Assembly (NCBI RefSeq): GCF_000002235.5
Contig: NW_022145609.1
Coordinates: 39,118,630-39,182,629, forward strand
Direction: 5' to 3'
Source of the DNA: Strongylocentrotus purpuratus
Taxonomy: Eukaryota; Echinodermata; Echinoidea; Camarodonta; Strongylocentrotidae
DNA: 64,000 nt
Translations under genes and position numbers: made by a program
Shown here: positions 9,599 to 20,764 of the stretch, piece after piece
Numbering within the stretch: position 1 is the first letter of the stretch
Layout of the letters: every line of letters starts with the position of its first letter
Notes under the pieces: model-generated
Database searches by the model: none
The model's input: the letters and a program-made list of their open reading frames with translations, nothing else
Told to the model about the DNA's origin: nothing

Positions 9599-10455
9599 TA
9601 AATCCTCACGAGAAAAGCAATAACAGGCCTATTTCTATTTTTCTCAGCATATCCAAAATCCTTGAAAAAATTATTTACAATAGGCTCTAAAAGTTTTAAG
9701 GTACTTTGCATTTCCTAAATCTAAACCAATATGGTTTCAGAAAAGAACATTCAACCGACTAAGCTTTAGTACAATTATATGATAAAATAACGATTTCTAT
9801 GGCCAATAAAGAACATGTAATAGGAGTACTTAAGGACTAATCAAAAGCCACCAATTTTTACTTTAAAAACTTAACTGTTATGGAATTTTTGGAGTTGCAT
9901 TGTCATGGTTTGAGAGATATTTATCTAACAGAAAACAATATGTTATGTATAATGATGTTTTTTCAAATTTCCTGCCTAGCAAATTTGGAGTTCCACAAGG
10001 GTTAATATTATACTTTTAATATTATACTATTATATATTAATGATTTAACCAATGCAACACCTTTATTATCATTTGTGCTATATGCTGATGACACTAACAT
10101 CGTCTGTTAACATCATAATTTAAACACTTAATTAGTGGATACACTTAACAATGAGTTACTAAAATTATCTCTATGGTTTCTATGCAATAAGCTATCCCTG
10201 AATATAGATAAATCAAATTTCATGTATTTAAAGCATGCAAATTCTCATGTCATTGACTTTCCTTACAACATAATTATAGATAATTTCCCTCTCCGAAGAA
10301 AGAGAACACAAAATGTGGGTGTCATTATAGATGAAAATCTAATTTGGAATGAAAATTATACGTCATATAATTACCTCTATTTCTAGGAATGTTGGTATAT
10401 TATATAAAATGAAGAAATTCACCCCATGTAATACGCTTGTTACTGCTTTACCTTA
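9599..10455 (+). pseudogene. LINE-2 RT remainder, unit A
   Basis: Degraded frames read NNRPISI, QYGFRKEHST, FGVPQG, ILYINDLTNA, LYADDTNIV, LWFLCNKLSLNIDKSNFMYL, NVGVIIDENLIWNENY and SRNVGILYKMKKF. That is RT motifs 1-7 plus thumb in the right order. Several stops are present, including one in front of SKA. It is cut at 10456 by a CAGGCGCGTACGC hAT terminus. Unit B copy: 18747-19607. Confidence 0.75.
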
Positions 10456-10701
10456 CATCAGGCGCGTACGCAGGGGGGGGGGGGGGGGTTAACACCCTCT
10501 TTGGTATTTTTATGTGTATAAACCCCCTACAAAAAAACCCAACCCCCCCCCTTTGGTTTTTTTTTAAATAATAAAAAAAAAAAATTAAAAAAAAAAAAAA
10601 AGTTATTCCCATGGCTGACCTAAAAAAGGTGACCCCCCCCCCCCCAACGAAGCAAAATGTCAAATTTTCAAATTTCGAGACCAAAAAAAAAAAGTGTCCT
10701 C
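10456..10701. mobile_element. hAT-type remnant with G and C runs, unit A
   Basis: Begins CAGGCGCGTACGCAGG followed by a G run. The same terminus is seen in the fully bounded hAT remnant at 53165-53560. The right terminus is missing. It holds C runs at about 10541-10550 and 10630-10643 and poly-A/T stretches. A copy is in unit B near 19608. Confidence 0.6.
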
Positions 10702-10761
10702 TTGAAAAAAAGAAGACGAAGGTTAAAGAATATTCTTTAACCTTCGTCTTCTTTTTTTCAA
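10702..10761. repeat. Perfect 60-bp palindrome
   Basis: The two 30-nt arms meet at TA in GAATATTC. The arms contain AAGAAGACGAAGG and its complement and no base is unpaired. The unit B copy (about 19857-19913) is similar but has a 1-nt shorter centre. Half-site relatives are at about 22010 and 965. Confidence 0.9.
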
Positions 10762-11457
10762 TATGACCTCGTTACTATAATAGTTCTTTGCAGAGTTTAT
10801 AGGTACTTATTGTTTGAGGATTAAGAAGACATTAATCTCCTTTGCATCTCTTAAATCCTTTTTTCTGTACCTTAGAGGGAAATTCAACCTTAAGAGCAAA
10901 TAACTCTGAAAGGTAAAAGAAAACTGAGAAATAGATTGGTTAAAGATCAAATAAAACCGGACTACAACGATAAGAAAAAAGGAAATATCGACGTTAAAGA
11001 CTTCAATGTTAAAATAACCTCATTAACCCCTTTAATGAATAAAACAAAATGTTGGACATAAATATGTCGGTTGTTGTTCTAAACAGATGCAAACTAAAAA
11101 GGAAATGCCATAAATTGCAATATTTGTTATTATATCCTGCATCAAAAATTGTTGGCTTTTGATTGATTGAGAGCTCGTCACATGACCAGAAATATTTGAA
11201 CTATTTTTAGAAAGTACTATATGAGAGTACTATTTGGGAGTACTATTTGGGAGTTGAAAAAAAATGTGATTTTTTTTTTTTTCTTCAAATCTTAATTTAT
11301 TGAAAACAAAATATTTTAAATCTTTTTAGATAAAAATTGACATTTTTTTTGTTCTAAATTATATTTTTCCCCAAAAATGTTGTGTTTAAAAAAAAAAATT
11401 TTTAATAAAATAAATTGTTGATGCAGGATATAAAACAAATATACAATGCCTTCTTTT
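10762..11457. other. AT-rich repeat DNA of the array unit
   Basis: No coding motif. Contains the dispersed block TTTGCAGAGTTTATAGGTAC (related to about 1012 and 22050), short direct repeats of GAGTACTATTTGG at 11225-11252, and poly-T/poly-A runs. Fully repeated in unit B. Confidence 0.55.
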
Positions 11458-11579
11458 CGAGGTACTGGTTAAACTATGGGCCTCGGTGACTCCAAAAGTA
11501 CCATTTGCTTCGGGGCTGAGCCCCTCTGAAAATAGTACTATTTGAGTCACCTCTTGCGCATAGTTTTAACCAGAACCTC
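11458..11579. repeat. Imperfect 122-bp foldback sequence
   Basis: GAGGTACTGGTTAAACTATG pairs with the end of the block (CATAGTTTTAACCAGAACCT), and an inner GTGACTC...AGTAC segment pairs again. The loop contains GGGGCTGAGCCCC, itself a hairpin. A copy ends unit B (about 20631-20752). Confidence 0.7.
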
Positions 11580-12124
11580 TCAAGACACTGTATATTTGTA
11601 TATTATTATACTCATGTTACTTTGGGGAGAGGAAGTAAAAAAAAAAAAAAAAACATATTTTGAACATCGGTTATAGCCTGGGGGTAACCCCGAAATCTCT
11701 TTTGAAGTTTAATTTGTTTATTGTGCCAACCACGCACAACCCTACGTTCGGAGAAAATGCCCCTGGATTGGCACACGTCCCGGGACGATCTGCAAAAATC
11801 CCCGCTTTTTATTTCGAAATGATCAGAGGGGAAGGTACTCTTGCACTTTTTGATCTGGATGGGCAGACGTCCAGGGATGATTCGCAAAAATCCCTGATTT
11901 TTATTTCGAAATGATCAGAGGGGAAGGTACTCTTGCACTTTTTGATCTGGATGGGCGGACGTCCAGGGATGATTCGCAAAAATCCCTGATTTTTATTTAG
12001 AAATGAATAGAGAGAAAGGTACTCTTGCACTTTTAGTGCTTCGACCCCAAAAAGAGATCCCGGTATTCACCTTCCTGTCATTTTGAATGTACCCTATTGT
12101 TGAGATGCACACAAATTAGTGAGC

Positions 12125-12546
12125 TTGTCATTATGAAAGTTAATCATTTAGTAAACGCTTTGATCAGACTAGATCGCGAAGAAATAAGAGGAGGTGGTGT
12201 CGCATTTTATGTCAACGAACATTCACAATTGAAAATCTGAAGAGAAATATCATTAAAACAGATTGAACCATTATTTTTAGCAATCATTAATCGAAATAAT
12301 AAAATATAATCGTCGGATTAATTTATAGACCCCCTTATAGTCATACAAATTTATTTTGTGAAGATCTGGATAAATGCCTTCATACTCTTACCGGACAAGG
12401 TAAACACTTATATTTAATTGGTGACTTTAATATTGACCTGTTATCCCATGGTAGCTACCATGATACACTTATTCATATTACTTATTCTAATCGTTGTTAT
12501 CCACATATAAATAAACCGACCAGAACTGATGGTCAATATTCAACCC
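12125..12546 (+). pseudogene. LINE-2 endonuclease fragment, unit B
   Basis: Near-identical copy of 3119-3530 with the same IYRPP and GDFNIDL blocks and the same internal stop. Small differences include HTLTGQGK for HTLTGEGK. Confidence 0.7.
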
Positions 12547-12865
12547 TTAAAGGTACTATGTCCCATTTGCAGGCCAAAAAATAAAAAGGTTAAATTCCAA
12601 CGGCATTTTAAAGATAATACTTATTTAGAACTTCCCTAAAAAAAAAGGGGGGGGGGGGCTTAAAAATGTCTTGAAGTGGGAAAATAACGACTATTAATTG
12701 TCAAATTGACTTAAGAGCTATAGAGCCAGTAAGTAATAGTCTGATTTTTCAAAACAATGTACCGGATAGTCGTATACGTTTTATGCTGCGCAAAGATTCA
12801 ATCAGTTTAATTTTGGCCATTACAAGAAGTGGGTTATTGATGTAGACAAATGCTCATGCAGTGGC

Positions 12866-13085
12866 GGATCCAGGGGGGGGGGGGCGAAACGGCGGCGCGC
12901 GGCCCCCCCCCCCCCCCCCCCCCCTATTGGCGGCGCAAAAAAAAAGAGAAAAAAAAAGAAAGGAGAAGAGAAGAAAAAAAGGAGAAGACAAAAGAAAGGA
13001 GAAGACAAAAGAAAAGAGAAGAGAAAAGAAAGAAGAGAGAGAGAGAGAAAGAAAAAAAAAGAAGAAGATCCCCCCCCCCCCCCAC
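12866..13085. repeat. Low-complexity G, C and purine tracts
   Basis: A G run, a 20+ C run, then an almost pure A/G tract to about 13070 followed by another C run. Open frames on both strands here encode only Lys/Glu/Arg or Phe/Leu/Ser repeats and are composition artefacts. The long homopurine block could form triplex DNA (inference). Confidence 0.8.
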
Positions 13086-14117
13086 CTCACTCCCACTCCG
13101 GGGTCGGAGGGACCGATTTTGTGTTCCCAAAATTTCCGATAAAGGGTTACTTTCACGCAACAAAGTCCGGCCCGTAATACACACAAATCCGGCCCGCACT
13201 GACTCTACACACCGAAGATAAAGGGGTGCTTTCAAACTAAGAGAGGGAACATACATGCGCATATCCTAGATAACACTGAGTGGGTGGGGGGGGGGGGGGG
13301 GTGGGAAGGGGAAGAGAAAAGTCGGGTGAGAAAGGGGGAAAGACAAGGAAATGGCGCTAAGTGACAGTAACGACGAATAAGGGAAAAACTGTAATCGGGA
13401 GATTTGGGGTCATTCCAGAAGGCTTGGGAAACGTTATTGAATAGATGGGGCCGGGCTGGCCGCATAAAATCTCGAGCCACGGATTCAAAGTTAAACGTTA
13501 CAAACAGTCCCTGCTTTTTGAAAAAAATTGAAAAGGGCACAATATTTTGGATGTCTTTCAAATAGAAGCTATATACTAAACAGTCATTTTTAAAATTAAC
13601 GGTAGGGCCGCTTCACAACTCTTATTTTGCCCTTCATTTGGATTCAGCTCATACCAACTCGCTTGTGCTTATATTTGAACTCATGTAGGTAGTGATAATG
13701 GACAGCGGCGGCGATCCTGGGCCCGATAGAGAGACACGTCCCCCCGGAAATTTAGATATATAGCTAGAAAGAAATATACATGTAGCGGAAAGAACGTACA
13801 TATTGGACTAAAGGATTTTCTAGAATGCATAATTTCAGCATTCTACATTGCAAAATCTCGCTTGGTCGCTCCGCTCCGACCCTCGCCCGATAACACAAAA
13901 CTAAGATATGACGCGATTATTTCATGGTTGGTGTATACATAGATCTTTTTTCCCCTTTCATTTCTACTGACCTAATTGTATGCTATCACAATCATGATTG
14001 TTTCATTTTCCCTTTAAAGCATGCGTAGCTAGAGCTAGGGGCGGTAGGGGCAGTAAGAGGACATTGGAAGAAAAAAGGAGCAGACAAAGAAACATTTTTG
14101 ACAAGTCTAAAACGGTA

Positions 14118-15530
14118 CAACAAATCATCTTTCTTTCTCTAATAATTTAATGAAACGTTAAGCATCTGCGCTTTGCGCTGGAGGGGAAAACTGAATTCAG
14201 AGAAGGATTAAGAGTCGGGAATGGAACAACGAATTATCTTCTTTCTCTAATAATTTCATTAAACTATGAGAGGTCAGAGCTTCCGCGCCTCGCGCGGAAG
14301 GTGGAAAATGAATTCAAACAAGGATTAAGAATCGAGAATGAGACGACGAATCACCTTCTTTCTCTCATAATTTAATGAAGCGTCAGAAGCTTACGCGCTA
14401 CGCGCGGGAGGAGAAAAACTGAATTCAGACAAGGATTTAGATTCGAGAATGAAAATACGAATCATCTTCTTTCTCTAATAATTCAATGAAACGTCAAAGC
14501 TTCCGCGCTTCGCGCGGAGGGGGGAAACTGATTTCAGACAATGATTAACAACCGAGAACGGTACAACGAATCGTCTTCTTTCTCTAATAATTTAATGAAA
14601 CGTCAAAGCTTCCGCGCTTCGCGCGGGAGAGGGGAGGGGGGGGGACTCAATTCAGACAAGGATTAAGAGTCGAGAACGGTACTCTTCTTTAGTGATTTAA
14701 TGAAACGTCAAAGCTTACGCGCTTCGCGCGGAGGGGGGTATAGAAACTGAGTTCAGACAAGGATAAGAATCGAGGACGGTACGACGAATCGTCTTCTTTC
14801 TCTAATGATTTAATGAAACGTCGAAGCTTCCTCGCTTCGCGCGGAGAGAGGGGGGGGGAACTCAATTCAGACAAGGATTAAGAGTCAAGAACGGTACTCT
14901 TTCTCTAATGATTTAATGAAACGTCGAAGCTTCCGCGCTTCGCGCGGGATAGGGGGGTATGGAAACTGAATTCAGACAATGATTAAGAATCGAGAACGGT
15001 ACAACGAATCGTCTTCTTTCTCTAATAATTTAATGAAACGTTAAGCTTTTGCGCTTCACGCGGGAGAGGGGGGAACTCAATTGTGACAAGAATTAAGAGT
15101 CGAGAACGGTACTCTTCTTTAATGATTTAATGAAACGTCAAAGCTTCCGCGCTTCGCGCGGGAGGGGGTATAGAAACTGAATTCAGACAATGATTAAGAA
15201 TCGAGAACGGTACAACGAATCGTCTTCTTTCTCTAATAATTTAATGAAACGTCAAAGCTTCCGCGCTTTGCGCGGGAGAGGGAAGGGGGGGGGGGGGGAC
15301 TCAATTCAGACAAGGATTAAGAGTCGAGAACGGTACTGTTTCTCTAATGATTTAATGAAACGTCAAAGCTTCCGCGCTTCGCGCGGGAGGGGGTATGGAA
15401 ACTGAATTCAGACAATGATTACCAACCGAGAACGGAACAACGAATCGTCTTCTTTCTCTAATAATTTAATGAATCGTCAAAGCTTCCGCGCTTCGCACGT
15501 AATGGGGGGGGGGGGGGGAAGGGGACAGCG
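14118..15530. repeat. Tandem array of about 13 units of roughly 110 bp
   Basis: Each unit contains TTCTTTCTCTAATAATTTAA, TGAAACGTCAAAGCTTCCGC, GCTTCGCGCGGGAG, a G-rich stretch and AATTCAGACAAGGATTAAGA. Unit starts are spaced 98-123 bp. In most units CCGCGC-TTC-GCGCGG forms a GC-rich hairpin. Some units lack part of the AACGAATCGTCTTC block, giving an alternation of long and short forms. Confidence 0.85.
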
Positions 15531-16353
15531 AGCTGCTGAATATGAATTTGCTATATCTTTCTCGTATATTTTGGTGATAAATAACACTTTCACAAAATAC
15601 ATATTATCCTCAAATTTTTGCTCGCTCGCTTCGCTCACTAGCCGAATTGTGAAACCAGAAAATTACTTTTTCGGGCAAGAGGCTTCGCCCCCCCCCCCCG
15701 ATGAAAATGTCAAAAAACACGGTATGGTGCTTCTAATATGACCTTGTCAGTATGGGTATGTTAAGTTGAAAAACTGTCTGCTCAATTTTCAAATTTCCGG
15801 CCCCCCCCCCCCCCCTATTGGAAAATCCTGGATCCGCGCCTGCTCATGTACCCTCTAGAAAAAAGCCAGTCAGTCACTCAATGGTGTCTGACAGTGAAGT
15901 CTAGCAAGTAAACGAGTTTTCCTTGCATAATTTGAATATTAGGGCACTGCTAACGTTTAAAGGGAGTGGGTAGTCAGTGTGCAGAAGGCCGTAATTCGCT
16001 GACACCAGACTTGGTGGAAATACCATTAATGGAGGTACAAATCTGCACACAGCAAACCCGTTGGCCAGTCAAGAATTACCCCCTAGTCTCTCGGAGCATT
16101 CTCGGAGATTCTTCGGGCGAAGGAAGAGCAAAGCATTACATAAGGTCTAATGGTCATAAAATTCGAGGCTAACCCTGGTGATTGACAACACTTGTTATTG
16201 GATAAACACCCGAGCGGTTTCGAATTCCCCATGAGAGCTGACGTCTATGTGACTTTAATATTAACAGATAGGACATACATGATATATTCATAACTCCTGC
16301 AAAGTTCTACAGAATTTGATGTTGGCTGCAAAAGGGACATAGTATCTTTAAAG

Positions 16354-17282
16354 ATAATTTTTTTTCTAATATCTTTGATAAAAACATTACCAGCGAATAA
16401 TATATTCTGATATATCTGATTATTTGCCAACTTTATGTAATAATGAAGTTAAAATTAAAAATTCAGCTAAATCAAACATGTACAGAAAAGAAACACCCCA
16501 ATATATTGAATCATTCAAAAGTGATCTATCAACAGGAGAATGGTTGGACGTCTTTAATGAACCAGATGCAGATATGGCATACACAAGTTTTGATTAAAAA
16601 ATTACAGATATATAGTGACAAAAATTTCCTCTAGTATCAGCTAACAAGAAAATGCCATGGATAACAAAAGCAATTCTACGATCAATACACACAAGGAATA
16701 AAGTCTATAAGGCTTATCTAACGACCTCTACTATTCATACAAAACAAATATAAAATATACCGAAATAAAATTAACTAACATCATTCGCAATTCTCGTAAA
16801 ATGTTTTATTTTGATAACCTTAATAGAGTGAAATCAAATATGAAATCTGTCTGGGAGATTATAAATGATTTGATTGGAAAGAAAACAAAACAAAAATTGC
16901 TCAATGTTAATTTTACAATAGACGATACAGCTATAAAGTCTGAAGATGTAGCCGATACCTTTAATTCCTATTTTGTAAATATAGGACCTAATTTAGCAAA
17001 TAAACTTAATACACCCAACGAAAGTTGTACTGTATTTCTTCCTGAATTTTCAAATTCATCACTGTTTTATAATCTCACTGATCCTAATGAAATACCCGAA
17101 CTTTAACACAAAATCTAAAATTGAGTAAATCACAGGGTCACGATAGAATTGGTGTTTTCCTTCTTTAACATATTATACATTTTATCGCTCCTCCTTTAAC
17201 TCACATTTTTAATCTATAAATTAATACCGGGAAATGTCCCGAGTCCTTGAAAAAAGGTCAATCCACTTTTAAAAAAGACAAT
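16354..17282 (+). pseudogene. LINE-2 linker and RT start, unit B (uninterrupted)
   Basis: Equivalent of 4353-5104 plus 7947-8117 without the 2.84-kb insertion. The frame at 16801-17106 is longer than in A and reads FYFDNLNRVKSNMKSVWEI, then EDVADTFNSYFVNIGPNLA. The TTAACA at 17103-17108 is the pre-insertion site of the unit A element. Confidence 0.7.
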
Positions 17283-18746
17283 GAAAAATTGTATACTCTT
17301 GGAGTTTTCTTGGACTTAACAAAGGTTTTCGACTCTATTGATTTTGCAATATTATTTGAAAAATGAATGTGCTATGAAATTAGGGGATTATCTTTATCTT
17401 GGTTTAAGAATTATTTTCATGGCCGAACTCAACATGTTTTGTACCAAAATATATATATCTGATCCATTAAGTGTAACATGCGGTGTGCCCTAAGGCTCAA
17501 TCCTCGGCCTCCTGTTATTTGTATTATTTATAAATGATCTTCCTAATTGCTCAAGTGAATTGAAGTTTATATTGTTTGCCGACGATACCAACATTCTTTA
17601 CTCAACAGATAATTATTCATCAATTAATTATGATTTGAACAATACATTGACCAACGTGTCATACTGGTTTAATAGTAATAGATTGTCCTTAAATACTGAA
17701 GTCCAATTTAATATATTTTTACAATAGAAAATCACATATTCATTCCAACATTTCTAAAGATTTAAAAATATCAATGAATAATAAAATTATCCAAAGAGTC
17801 CACACTGTTAAATTTTTAGGCGTTTTAATTAATGAAAGTATGTCATGGACTGACTATATTTTGTATATAACTAATAAAGTGTCAAAGAGTGTTGGTATCG
17901 TTGGAAAACTCCGCACAATTTTACCTCAAAGCATATTGATATTGTTGTATAATACATTTATTTTACCATATTTAACTTATTGTAATACTGTTTGGGCAAA
18001 TACCTACAAGTCAAAATTGAACTCTCTTTTTTGTTACAAAAGAAAGTGGTTAGAATTTGCTCTCTAACTCTTATCGTGTCCATACTAGACCATTATTTAT
18101 GAATCTTAAGTTTCTTGATGTGTATCAACTAAATAAATATTGCATCTTAATTCTATTATTTAAACACAATCAAGGTTTTTTGCCCAGTTCACTTAACAAT
18201 ATGCTTTCACTAAATAATGCAATTCATTCCTATAATACAATGAATATAAATAAATACCATCTATTGGTTGTTGATAAATCTTATTTATTTTCTTTCAGAC
18301 ATAAAGCACCAACAATATGGAATACTTTGCCAAATAACATAACATCTATAATGAATTACAATGGATTTAAAAGGAGTGTAAAGCAGCATCTAATTACATA
18401 TGATTTTGGGTAGAATACTTTTCCACTTATTATGTGTGTTTTTTGTAGGGATTGTATGTTGTTGTTTTTTGTTGTTGTTGTTTGTTTTGTTATACGAGTT
18501 TTCTTTGGGGCAAAATAAGTTTATGTAATTTCAAATCTGTATTATGTTCATCACAATTTGTTTAATTATTTTGGGGAGATATCTCGGCAAACTCATTTAT
18601 TTGGGTTTTTATAACTCCCCTTTTTCCATTATTGTTTAATATTTTAATGTACTTATATATATTTTAGTGAAAGATTTTGCATGTTAGTATATGTATGTGT
18701 TTTGTAATGTGATTTTTATGGAAATGAATAAACTTAATTGATTGAT
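17283..18746 (+). mobile_element. LINE-1 copy in unit B
   Basis: Same 5' truncation point and 3' tail as 8118-9598. More damaged: the stretch before GVPQG carries a stop. The C-terminal frames 17774-18067 and 18057-18413 are open and correspond to RT thumb and tail (SYNTMNINKYHL, APTIWNTLPNNI). Confidence 0.75.
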
Positions 18747-19607
18747 TAAATCCTCACGAGAAAAGCAATAACAGGCCTATTTCTATTTTTCCCAGCATAT
18801 CCAAAATCCTTGAAAAGATTATTTACAATAGGCTCTAAAAGTTTTAAGGTACTTTGCATTTCCTAAATCTAAACCAATATGGTTTCAGAAAAGAACATTC
18901 AACCGACTAAGCTTTAGTACAATTATATGATAAAATAACGATTTCTATGGCCAATAAAGAACATGTAATAGGAGTACTTAAGGACTAATCAAAAGCCACC
19001 AATTTTTACTTTAAAAACTTAACTGTTATGGAATTTTTGGAGTTGCATTGTCATGGTTTGAGAGATATTTATCTAACAGAAAACAATATGTTATGTATAA
19101 TGATGTTTTTTCAAATTTCCTGCCTAGCAAATTTGGAGTTCCACAAGGGTTAATATTATACTTTTAATATTATACTATTATATATTAATGATTTAACCAA
19201 TGCAACACCTTTATTAGCATTTGTGCTATATGCTGATGACACTAACATCGTCTGTTAACATCATAATTTAAACACTTAATTAGTGGATACACTTAACAAT
19301 GAGTTACTAAAATTATCTCTATGGTTTCTATGCAATAAGCTATCCCTGAATATAGATAAATCAAATTTCATGTATTTAAAGCATGCAAATTCTCATGTCA
19401 TTGACTTTCCTTACAACATAATTATAGATAATTTCCCTCTCCGAAGAAAGAGAACACAAAATGTGGGTGTCATTATAGATGAAAATCTAAATTGGAATGA
19501 AAATTATACGTCATATAATTACCTCTATTTCTAGGAATGTTGGTATATTATATAAAATGAAGAAATTCACCCCATGTAATACGCTTGTTACTGCTTTACC
19601 TTACATC
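18747..19607 (+). pseudogene. LINE-2 RT remainder, unit B
   Basis: Copy of 9599-10455, with the same stops and the LYADDTNIV catalytic box. The longest frame is 19283-19534. Confidence 0.7.
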
Positions 19608-20764
19608 AGGCACGTACGCAGGGGGGGGGGGGGGGGGGTTAACACCCTCTTTGATATTTTTATGTGTATAAACCCCCCCCCCTACAAAAAAACCCAACCC
19701 CCCCCCCCTTTGTTGTTTTTTTAATAATACAAAATAATAATTAAAAAAAAAAAAGTTATTCCCATGGCTGACCTAAAAAAGGTGACCCCCCCCCCCCCCC
19801 AACGAAGCAAAATGTCAAATTTTCAAATTTCGAGACCAAAAAAAAAAAGTGTCCTCTTGAAAAAAAGAAGACGAAGGTTAAAGATATTCTTTAACCTTCG
19901 TCTTCTTTTTTTCAATATGACCTCGTTACTATAATAGTTCTTTGCAGAGTTTATAGGTACTTATTGTTTGAGGATTAAGAAGACATTAATCTCCTTTGCA
20001 TCTCTTAAATCCTTTTTTCTGTACCTTAGAGGGAAATTCAACCTTAAGAGCAAATAACTCTGAAAGGTAAAAGAAAACTGAGAAATAGATTGGTTAAAGA
20101 TCAAATAAAACCGGACTACAACGATAAGAAAAAAAGAAATATCGACGTTAAAGACTTCAATGTTAAAATAACCTCATTAACCCCTTTAATGAATAAAACA
20201 AAATGTTGGACATAAATATGTCGGTTGTTGTTCTAAACAGATGCAAACTAAAAAGGAAATGCCATAAATTGCAATATTTGTTATTATATCCTGCATCAAA
20301 AATTGTTGGCTTTTGATTGATTGAGAGCTCGTCACATGACCAGAAATATTTGAACTATTTTTAGAAAGTACTATATGAGAGTACTATTTGGGAGTACTAT
20401 TTGGGAGTTGAAAAAAAAATGTGATTTTTTTTTTTTTTAATTGATTTTTTTTTTTTCTTCAAATCTTAATTTATTGAAAACAAAATATTTTAAATCTTTT
20501 TAGATAAAAATTGACATTTTTTTTGTTCTAAATTATATTTTTTCCCAAAAATGTTGTGTTTTTTAAAAATAATTTTAATAAAATAAATTGTTGATGCAGG
20601 ATATAAAACAAATATACAATGCCTTCTTTTCGAGGTACTGGTTAAACTATGGGCCTCGGTGACTCCAAAAGTACCATTTGCTTCGGGGCTGAGCCCCTCT
20701 GAAAATAGTACTATTTGAGTCACCTCTTGCGCATAGTTTTAACCAGAACCTTTCAAGACACTGT
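19608..20764. repeat. hAT remnant, palindrome and foldback of unit B
   Basis: Repeats 10456-11587: hAT-like terminus with G and C runs, a near-perfect palindrome at about 19857-19913, AT-rich DNA, then the foldback. Poly-T/poly-A tracts are longer here (about 20425-20455). Confidence 0.7.

Larger units (their letters stand above)
2727..11587. repeat. Tandem array unit A (transposon island)
   Basis: About 8.9 kb. After removal of the unique 2.84-kb insertion at 5105-7940, it aligns along nearly its whole length with unit B (11588-20764, minus its own 2.98-kb insertion). The ancestral unit is therefore near 6.1 kb. Unit A is more diverged from B in its first 150 bases and has one copy of a 90-bp AAATGATCAGAGGGG block where B has two. 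Content in order: LINE-2 endonuclease fragment, 810-bp nested element, LINE-2 middle, 2.84-kb element, LINE-2 RT start, nested LINE-1, rest of LINE-2 RT, hAT remnant, foldback sequences. Confidence 0.85.
12859..15840. mobile_element. 2.98-kb hAT-like non-autonomous element private to unit B
   Basis: Flanked by the 8-bp duplication TGCTCATG (12851-12858 and 15841-15848); unit A has the single empty site at 3835-3842. Left end CAGTGGCGGATCCAGG, right end inverted (CCTGGATCCGCGCC). These are typical hAT features (8-bp TSD, CAG-type end), with the right end slightly trimmed. Interior: G run, C run, 130-bp purine tract, about 600 bp of unassigned sequence, an array of 110-bp repeats (14118-15530), then a TCGCTCGCTTCGCTCACTAG stretch and two further C runs. 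No transposase. Confidence 0.75.
12553..16347. mobile_element. 810-bp element of unit B, split by the 2.98-kb hAT insertion
   Basis: Same termini and flanking TTAAAG (12547-12552, 16348-16353) as the unit A copy. Its interior is interrupted at 12859-15840. Confidence 0.65.
11588..20764. repeat. Tandem array unit B (transposon island)
   Basis: Direct tandem copy of unit A. It differs by scattered substitutions and small indels, lacks the 2.84-kb element (empty site at 17103-17108) and carries a private 2.98-kb hAT-like insertion at 12859-15840. Two copies of a 90-bp AAATGATCAGAGGGG block lie at about 11817-11990. Confidence 0.85.

Noticed and set aside
12850..13262. Overlapping open frames on both strands rich in Lys/Glu/Arg, Pro or Phe/Ser
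   Set aside because: They are translations of a homopurine tract and G/C runs inside a transposon; no motif, and frames exist on both strands at once.
14118..15530. Regular repeats that could suggest a CRISPR array
   Set aside because: Units are 98-123 bp, similar over their whole length with no unique spacers, in animal DNA inside a transposon.
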